64,000 nt of DNA from Antilocapra americana (lineage: Eukaryota; Chordata; Mammalia; Artiodactyla; Antilocapridae). Below the pieces are notes generated by a model, which did no database searches, had not been told where the DNA came from, and was given only the letters and a program-made list of their open reading frames with translations. A program made the position numbers and the translations under genes. This document shows positions 57,344-64,000 of this stretch, in pieces. Numbering within the stretch: position 1 is the stretch's first letter; each line of letters opens with the position of its first letter. The stretch is taken from positions 8,325,166 to 8,389,165 of the forward strand of contig ML660777.1 in NCBI GenBank assembly GCA_007570785.1, read 5' to 3'.

Positions 57344-57814
57344 CTTAATAGCATCATTATCATTTGCTTTTCAAATAAATTTATTTGGGGTTAATCTGTC
57401 CTTATAAACTTTAGCTTTGGAAAGGCTGTCTACAAAGGACTAGAGAAACAAGGAACTATATTTAAATGGTGTTTTTGTCTAAGAATCCATGGGTAATTGT
57501 GCTACATCTAAAGCAGGGAATTTTAGAGTAACATCAACAGATGATGATATTTTAAAATAGACATTAAGAAATGTGAAAGCACCTAGACTTACTGGCAGCA
57601 AACTGCCTTAGGTTGCAGGGGATAATTGGTATAGAACAGAGGTCAGTTCTACTTGGAAAACACATTCACCCCATAACATCGTTCCAGAGGAAAGCAATAA
57701 AATAGATATATGTGTGAACCTTAGAGTAATAAGTAGTATTTTCAAATAGGTAAAGCAATTTTGTGGAAATTTATTTTATACATGACTTTATCACACTAAC
57801 TTATTACAACTGAA
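57344..57814. other. Unassigned sequence
   Basis: No gene or confident repeat before the CHR-2 SINE. Confidence 0.45.
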
Positions 57815-57830
57815 AATTATAAACTAGAGA

Positions 57831-57998
57831 AGGGACTTTCCTGGCAGTCCAGTGGTTAACACTGTACTTCCAGTGCTAGGGGTGCAAGTTTGATCCCTGG
57901 TCAGGGAACTAAGATCCCATAGGCTGTGCAGGGCCCACATGCCACGTGGCAAGGCCAAGAAAATTAAAAAAAAAAAAAAAAACAAGAGAGAGAGAGAG
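57831..57998 (+). mobile_element. CHR-2-type tRNA-derived SINE with TSD
   Basis: 'gggactttcctggcagtcca' then 'gtggttaacactgtacttcc' and 'tttgatccctggtcaggga' form the tRNA-like part with its promoter boxes. 'actaagatcccataggctg' follows, then a long A-run and an AG microsatellite. Flanks 57815-57830 and 57999-58015 (AATTATAAA then CTAGAGA/ACCAGAGA) form an imperfect TSD. Confidence 0.9.
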
Positions 57999-58054
57999 AA
58001 TTATAAAACCAGAGATACATGCTACAAAATTAGACAGACCTAAGAATGGTTTGA

Positions 58055-58190
58055 CAGTATTAATAAAATGGGAATAATAACAGTACCAACTTCATTGTGT
58101 TACTGTAAGAATTACATGAGGTAAAGCAAAGTAAAGTATCTAAACCAGAGCTTGGCATATGGAAAGCATTCCATGACTCTTCGTAACTCC
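58055..58190 (+). mobile_element. MIR SINE 3' half
   Basis: 'aataaaatgggaataataac', 'agtaccaacttcattgtgtt', 'actgtaagaattacatgagg' and 'aaaccagagcttggcatatg' follow MIR closely. Confidence 0.78.
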
Positions 58191-58587
58191 TAATACTATG
58201 AAGTCACATTGTCCCATTCCCAGTAATCAAAAACAGACTTTGGAAGGGTCAGGGGCTTTAACTCACAGGCATGAGAACATGGTGCATTGAATCTTGGCAC
58301 CTTTAGCGTACATGAAGAGTTTTTACACTTGAACAATACTTCCTTGTTTCTAAAGCCCAGTTAAGGAGAGTTATATTTAAATGGCTTTTAACAGAATCAT
58401 ATTTCTGTCATTCTATTAATAGTCTTTAAAACCATAAGATTTAAGAAGGATGATGGAGAGGTTTATTACCTTATTATTCAAAATATTCCATGATATGTAA
58501 GTCAGATTTACAATTTTATCATCAAATATCGCTGGCTATTCTCTACTCTCATTTTATGCCAGAGCAGAGGCTTCCCTGTTACCCTCA
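58191..58587. other. Unassigned sequence
   Basis: No gene or confident repeat. Confidence 0.45.
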
Positions 58588-59349
58588 GTTTAATTCAGTT
58601 CAGGTCAGTTCAGTCACTCAGTCATGTTCAACTCTTTGTGACCCCATGGACTGCACCACCCCAGACTTGTCTGTCCATCACCAACTCCCAGAGCTTACTC
58701 AAACTCATGTCCATTAAGTTGGTGATACCATCCAACCATCTCATCCTCTGTCGTTCCTTTCTCATCCTGCCTTCAGTCTTTCCCAGTATCAAGGTCTTAG
58801 CCAATGAGTTAGTTCTTCTCATCAGGTGGCCAAAGTATTGGAGCTTCTGCTTCAGCCTCAGTCCTTCCAATGAATATTCAGAACTGATTTACTTTAGGAT
58901 TGACTAGTTTGATCTCCTTGCAGTCCAAGGGACTCTCAAGAGTCTTCTCCAACACCACAGTTCAAAAGCATCAATTCTTTGGCATTCAGCCTTGTTTATA
59001 GTCCAATTCTCACATCTGTATATGACTACAGGGAAAAACCTTGGCTTTGACCAGACAGCATCTTTTTAATATGCTGTCTAGGTTGGTCATAGCTTTTCTT
59101 CCAAGGAGTAAGTGTCTTTTAATTTCATGGATGCCGTCACCATCTGCAGTGATTTTGGACCCCAAGAAAATAAAGTCCATCACTGTTTCCATTGTTTCCC
59201 CATCTATTTGCCACAAAGTGACAGGACTAGATGTCATGATCTTCGTTTTTTGAATGTTGAGTTTTAAGCCAGCTTTTTCACTCTCTTTCACTTTCATCAA
59301 GAGGCTCTTTATTTGCTCTTCACTTTGTGCCATAAGGGTGGTGTCATCC
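58588..59349 (-). mobile_element. BovB LINE, 5'-truncated 0.76 kb antisense copy
   Basis: The tail side ('aattcagttcaggtcagttc') is at the left. The copy runs back to 'gccataagggtggtgtcatc' at the right, so its 5' truncation falls just downstream of the YADD-coding triplets. On the minus strand an open piece (59010-59396) encodes the segment after the RT palm. Internal deletion near 59060 ('gacagcatctttttaatatg'). Confidence 0.94.
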
Positions 59350-59489
59350 ATGCTTAAAGCATTGGCTGAAGCATAGCATTGGTTTAAGCATAGCATTTTC
59401 TTTAACCAGCATTGTCATTTTCCACATAATCTCTGCATTAATGTTTACCACCACAGTAAGTCATCAAGCATCAAATGCCACTTAGGAAT

Positions 59490-59508
59490 TTGTGTGTGTG
59501 TGTGTGTG
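59490..59508. repeat. (TG)n microsatellite
   Basis: About nine TG units followed by an AAAAAGAGAGAG stretch. Confidence 0.9.
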
Positions 59509-59717
59509 AAAAAGAGAGAGAAATCAAAGAGGAGGCATCATGTTTTATATTGCTCCTTTCGACCTAAGATAGTTCAGCTTTTGGTGTTGTGAAATATTTA
59601 CATACCAACCAAGATGCAAAATCATCATTGCCACACAGAACAAATCCTTAGATGAGCAGGTATAGTTGCTTTTGTTTGACATGTTGTTATTGAAACGTTT
59701 TTATGTCTGTCTTCCTA

Positions 59718-59932
59718 TCATTTCCCAGGTGACACAATGGTAAAGAATCTGCCTGCCAATGCAGGAGACACAGGAGACCCAGGCTCAATCCTTGAGTCAG
59801 GTAGTTCCCTTGGAGAAGAAAATGACAACCCACTCCAGTATTCTTGGCTAGAATATTCTGTGGACAGAGGACCCTGTCCATAGGTTGCAAAGCCTTGGAT
59901 ATGATGTAATGACTAAACAACAGCAACAGCAA
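59718..59932 (+). mobile_element. Bov-tA SINE with perfect 11-bp TSD
   Basis: Sense copy with a local duplication in the head ('aggagacacaggagaccca'), ending in a CAACAGCAACAGCAA tail. CTGTCTTCCTA flanks it at 59707-59717 and 59933-59943. Confidence 0.93.
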
Positions 59933-60021
59933 CTGTCTTCCTACCTTTGTCTTGGGGCATTTGGCATTTTTGCTCAAATAGAACACCTTCATTTGTCCCA
60001 CTTATGCAGTAAGAAATGGTG

Positions 60022-60150
60022 GAGGTGGTTTAGTTGCTAAGTCATGTCCAACTCTTGCAACCCCATGGACTGTAGCACAACAGGCTCCTCTGTCCATGAG
60101 ATTTCCAAGGCAAGAATTCTGGAATGGGTTGCTGTTTCCTTCTTCAGCAC
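60022..60150 (-). mobile_element. Partial Bov-A/Bov-tA SINE
   Basis: Antisense body only: 'gtggtttagttgctaagtca' through 'ctggaatgggttgctgtttc'. The head is missing. Confidence 0.88.
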
Positions 60151-62059
60151 TAAGAAATAGATACTTATATTAATCACCAACTAGTATTCCTGTACTACAC
60201 CTCATATCCTCTAATAAATTACTTTACTTTGATGAGCGTGTCATGTCTTATTCATCTTTGCAACTGCATATACTTCACATATGACTTCTGGATTAATGTC
60301 ATGCTTTAGAAAAACCAGAGGGAGCACATATAAAAACAATCTTCTAAAGATGATTTTAAATGGTGTGATTCAATTCAGTTCAATACAATGGTTAGTTATT
60401 TAGTGTCTACCATGAACCAGAAGTGCTGTACAGTGGACTGTTTTTATATGTCACCCCTCTGGCTTTTTTAATTAAATTCAGATCATTTGAAGTGAGGATT
60501 CAATTGTAGATAGGCGATATTTCCAGCTTTAATTACCAATGACCTACTCTTATCTATTCATGGTAACTCTGGGCTTTTAATGTCAAACATGACATTGATC
60601 CAGAAGTCATACGTGATCTCTTCTGTTTGGATAAGAGCTTGAACCTATACTGCTTCAGATGACATTGTCATGAAACATAAACACATTTTTAGGATGATGT
60701 GAATTCATAATTTAGAAATTCTAGCATAGCTTCTGTCTGAGGGACAAGATAGAAAACATCATCCTAAGTATTATGTCTTTAATTGTTCCAACATTTTTAG
60801 CAGGGTAAATTTATGCATGTTTTCCCTAATTATTATTTTCTTTTTAAGAAAGAGAATGTGGAAAAGTTTTATTTGTATTCTTTAAAACAGCAATATTTTT
60901 GGTCAAATTTCTAAAACTTCTATTAATTCTAATATTTATTCACTGTTGTAGTAATCTTTTGTGAATATATGAGATCAGAAGTAAAAATCCAATCATGAAT
61001 TATCACAATTTATTGACTATTAACAAATTACCATTCATTTTACTGTTTTTATTTTTTTAAAAAAATCATCCTTACTACATTTCATAAAACCAATGATATA
61101 ATAATGAAAATTCAGGATTATTATGGTATTGCTTATAGACTTAAACTGAAAATTCTAAGGAACTGATCATTATCAGTTTTCAGATTATATAACCTAATGG
61201 GACTTTGAAAATAAATCGCCCTAATACTTTCATTTTATTAATAAAGAAACTAAAGTTGTGTATGAGTAAACAATTGCTCCAAATAAAAGTTAGTTGATGA
61301 GATGACTCAAACTCAAAAGCAGACTTTCTTACTTCAGTTTGGATATTTGAATCTTAAATCATGGCTTGTTTGACTAATCTTTTTGGGAAATAATTGAGTA
61401 GAGTATGAGTATGGGTGCCATTTACAAATATTTAGAGCTACATTTTGATTGTTGGCAGGTACAACCAAGTACTGTGAATATAAGCCAGATAATTATATGC
61501 ATAGCATTAATCTAAACATTTAGTGACAATATAAATACAATGTACTATTTTCAAAATAGCTGAAAGTTAAGAAGTAAAAAGCCTCTATCACCAATTAGAG
61601 TGATGCTAGAAAACAGCCATAGAAAGGAAACTATATTGGGGGGACAGGTTTGAATTTTAATATCAGAACCAATACTTAATGTGTAATATATTACTATTAT
61701 AGTTAGCAATCTTACTTCATAATATGTGTGATTTCTGAATATTAATGTTGTTTACTAGAAACATTAAGACTAAAACAGCTACCATTATTGAGACCTTACT
61801 ACATAATTCAAGAGATTTATAACAACCCTGCAAAACAATATTGTTGTGCAAATGACTGAATTTTGATGTGGAAGAAATAGAATGAAAATCTAGGTATATG
61901 TAAGAACTTTTATAAGTGCAACCACCCTAACTAAACAAGTTTGTCTTTCTCCAAGACATCATTCTTCCTCCATGGTCAGTTTAGATCTTTGGGGAAAAAA
62001 TGCAAGAGCAGAATTTGCAGTACAAAAGATTTATTTTACATAATGTGTATGAAAGATAA
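60151..62059. other. 1.9 kb mostly unassigned sequence
   Basis: A MIR-like antisense piece is plausible at about 61765-61885 ('taccattattgagaccttac', 'ataacaaccctgcaaaac'), and a weaker one at about 61215-61345. No gene. Confidence 0.45.
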
Positions 62060-62535
62060 TCACTGGAAAAGAGACTGGCAAACCAATTCAGTATTCTTGC
62101 CTTGAGAATCCCATGGACAATATGAAAAGGCAAAAAGATAGGACACTGAAAGATGAATGCCCCAGGTTGGTAGATGCCAAATATGCCACTGGAGATCAGT
62201 GCAGAAATAATTCCAGAAAGAATGAAGAGATGGAGAGAAACCAAAAACAACACACAGTTGTGGATATGACTGGTGATAAAGGCAAAGTCCAATGTTATAA
62301 AGAGCAATATTTCATAGGTATCTGGAATGTTAGGTCCATGAACCAAGGTAAAATAGAAGTGGTCAAACAGGAGATGGCAAGAGTGAATATCGAAATTTTT
62401 AGGAATCAGTGAACTAAAATGGACCGGACTGAGTGAATTTAATTCAGATAACCATTATATCTACTACTATGAGCAAGATTCCTTTAGAAGAAATGGAGTA
62501 GCCATCATACTCAACAAAAGACTCTGAAATTCAGT

Positions 62536-62991
62536 CAGTTCAGTCGCTCAGTCATGTCTGACTCTTTGTGACTCCATGAATCACAGCATGCCAGGCCTCC
62601 CTGTCCATCACCACTTCCTGGAGTCTACACAAACCCATGTCCATCAAGTCAGTGATGCCATCCAGCCATCTCATCCTCTGTCGTCCCCTTCTCCTCCTGC
62701 CCCTAATCCTTCCCAGCATTAGTGTCTTTTCCAATGAGTCAACTTTTCACATGAGGTAGCCAAAGTATTGGAGTTTAAGCTTCAACATCAGTCCTTCCAA
62801 TGAACACCCAGGACTGATCTCCTTTAAGATGGACTGGTTAGATCTCCTTACAGTCCAAGGGACTCTCAAAAATCTTCTCCAATACCACAGTTCAAAAGCA
62901 TCAATTCTTCGGTGCTCAGCTTTCTTCACCATCCAACTTCACATCCATACATGACACTGGAAAAACCATAGCCTTGATGAGATAGACCTTT
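62536..62991 (-). mobile_element. BovB 3' fragment inserted antisense into BovB, no visible TSD
   Basis: A 456-bp antisense BovB 3' end: tail side 'cagttcagtcgctcagtcat', truncated end 'ccttgatgagatagaccttt'. Host BovB reads ...gaaattcagt before it and acttgaatg... after it, which are adjacent in a normal BovB. The insertion therefore left no clear duplication. Confidence 0.93.
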
Positions 62992-63593
62992 ACTTGAATG
63001 AAATTTCAAAAATGACAAAATGATTTCTGTTTACTTCCAAGGTAAACCATTCAAGGTCACAGTAATCCCAGTCTATGCCCAACCAATAATACTGAAAAAC
63101 CTGAATTTGAATGATTCTATGAAGACCTACAAAGCCTTCTATAACTAACACCCAAAAAAGATGTTCTTTTCATTATAGGGGACTGGAATGCAAAAGTAGG
63201 AACTCAAGGAACACCTGAAAAACAGACAAATTTGGCCTTGGAGTAGAGAGTCAAGCAGGGCAAAGATTAATATAGTTTTTCCAAGAGAACCCACTGGTCA
63301 TAGCAAACACCCTCTTCCAAAAACTCAAGAGAAGACTCTACACATACACATCACCAGATGGTCAATACTGAAATGAGATTGATTACATTCTTTGCAGCCA
63401 ATGATGGAGAAGCTCTATACAGTCAGAAAACACAACACGGGGAGCAGACTGTGGCTCAGATCATAAACTCCTTATTGCCAAATTCAGGCTTAACCTGAAG
63501 AAAATAAGCAAAACCACTAGACCATTTAGGTATGACCTTACAATTATACAGAGGAAGTGACAAATAGATTCAAGGGATTCGATCTGATAGACA

Positions 63594-63974
63594 GTGTGCC
63601 TGAAGAACTATGGACAAAAGTTCATGACATTGTACAGGAGGAGTGATCAAGACCATCCAAAGAAAAAGAAATGCAAAAAGGCAAAATGGTTGTCTGAGGA
63701 GACCTTACGAATAGCTAATAAAAGAAGAGAAGCAAAAGGCAAAGGAGAAAACGAACGATATACACGTTTGAGTGCAGAGTTCCAAAGAGTAGTAAGGAGA
63801 CATAAGAAATCCTTCCTCAGGGATCAGTGCAAAGAAATAGAGGAAAACAATAGACTGGGAAAGACTACAGATCTCTTCAGGAAAACTGGAGATACCCAAG
63901 GGAACATTTCATGCAAAGATGGGCTCAATAAAGGACAGAAATGGTATGGACCTGACAGAAGCAGAAGATACTAA
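63594..63974 (+). pseudogene. BovB ORF linker region remnant
   Basis: A 126-codon open piece from the middle of the BovB ORF, between endonuclease and RT. It is rich in lysine and arginine (...KKCKKAKWLSEETL..., ...KRREAKGKGE..., ...RDQCKEIEENNRLGK...). It is one of the longer open pieces of this copy. It starts after the frame-breaking region at about 63540-63590 and stops before the window edge. Confidence 0.85.
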
Positions 63975-64000
63975 GAAGAGGTGGCAAGAATACACAGAAG

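Larger units (their letters stand above)
62060..64000 (+). mobile_element. BovB LINE, 5' half, running off the right edge, with antisense BovB insert
   Basis: Sense BovB starting near 'tcactggaaaagagactggc' upstream of the ORF start. It passes the endonuclease (62113-62412 in one frame, with a WNVRSM motif at about 62323-62340, and the GDWNAKVG box near 63179-63202) and reaches the linker ('caagaatacacagaag') at the window edge. An antisense BovB 3' fragment interrupts the endonuclease region at 62536-62991. Frames are broken at several places. An open piece at 63594-63974 encodes part of the basic linker. Confidence 0.94.

Noticed and set aside
60380..60430. Short MIR-like match
   Set aside because: Only a few words (ttagtgtctaccatgaacc) match, too little to call.
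1..64000. CRISPR-like arrays or a new multi-gene system
   Set aside because: Recurring blocks are interspersed SINEs and LINEs in mixed orientation with irregular spacing; no regular repeat-spacer pattern and no cluster of intact genes exists here.

Overview
This window is non-coding, repeat-rich DNA from a ruminant genome, most likely a bovid (cattle, sheep, goat or a relative). Three things point there. BovB (RTE-type) LINE copies occur throughout on both strands, alongside about twenty Bov-tA/Bov-A SINEs. There are also 3' ends of ruminant-type L1 elements, one cetartiodactyl CHR-2-type SINE and two ruminant-type endogenous retroviral LTRs. The family names come from remembered consensus features and were not checked by any search. 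I found no cellular protein-coding exon, no structural RNA gene, no CRISPR array and no bacterial-style operon. The longer open frames are decayed BovB ORF pieces or chance frames inside SINEs and LINE 3' ends.

Layout. 1-5.5 kb: two BovB 3' ends, an old L1 piece and about 4 kb of unassigned AT-rich sequence. 5.5-13.3 kb: a tandem Bov-tA pair, a MER5-like hAT remnant, two related old L1 3'-UTR copies, another old L1 and MIR pieces. 13.3-25.4 kb: a dense BovB block. It holds a 1.6 kb antisense copy, three shorter copies, a near full-length sense copy (20.35-24.03 kb, with an internal endonuclease deletion and a SINE in its 5' region) and an antisense 3' end split by an LTR. 25.4-38.6 kb: mostly unassigned sequence with scattered SINEs and tiny L1 insertions that keep clean target-site duplications (TSDs). 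38.7-45.3 kb: a solo LTR with a perfect 6-bp TSD, an old L1 interrupted by a 1.37 kb BovB, and a HAL1/L1 remnant. 45.3-48 kb: the least repeat-rich stretch. 48.2-52.6 kb: a three-level nest, L1 split by sense BovB, itself split by antisense BovB. 52.6-62 kb: SINEs, L1 and BovB ends, and the CHR-2 SINE. 62-64 kb: another sense BovB carrying an antisense BovB insert, running off the right edge.

Relationships. BovB encodes an AP-type endonuclease and a reverse transcriptase. The ruminant Bov SINEs are thought to depend on that machinery, and the window shows the outcome: old L1, MIR and hAT remnants cut by BovB and Bov SINEs, with LTRs among the later arrivals. All retrotransposon frames seen here are broken. 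I see no convincing new biological system. The best leads are structural: BovB copies inserted antisense into BovB, a fold-back duplication at a BovB/flank junction, a 5'-only L1 piece, and several perfect palindromes or alternative hairpins.
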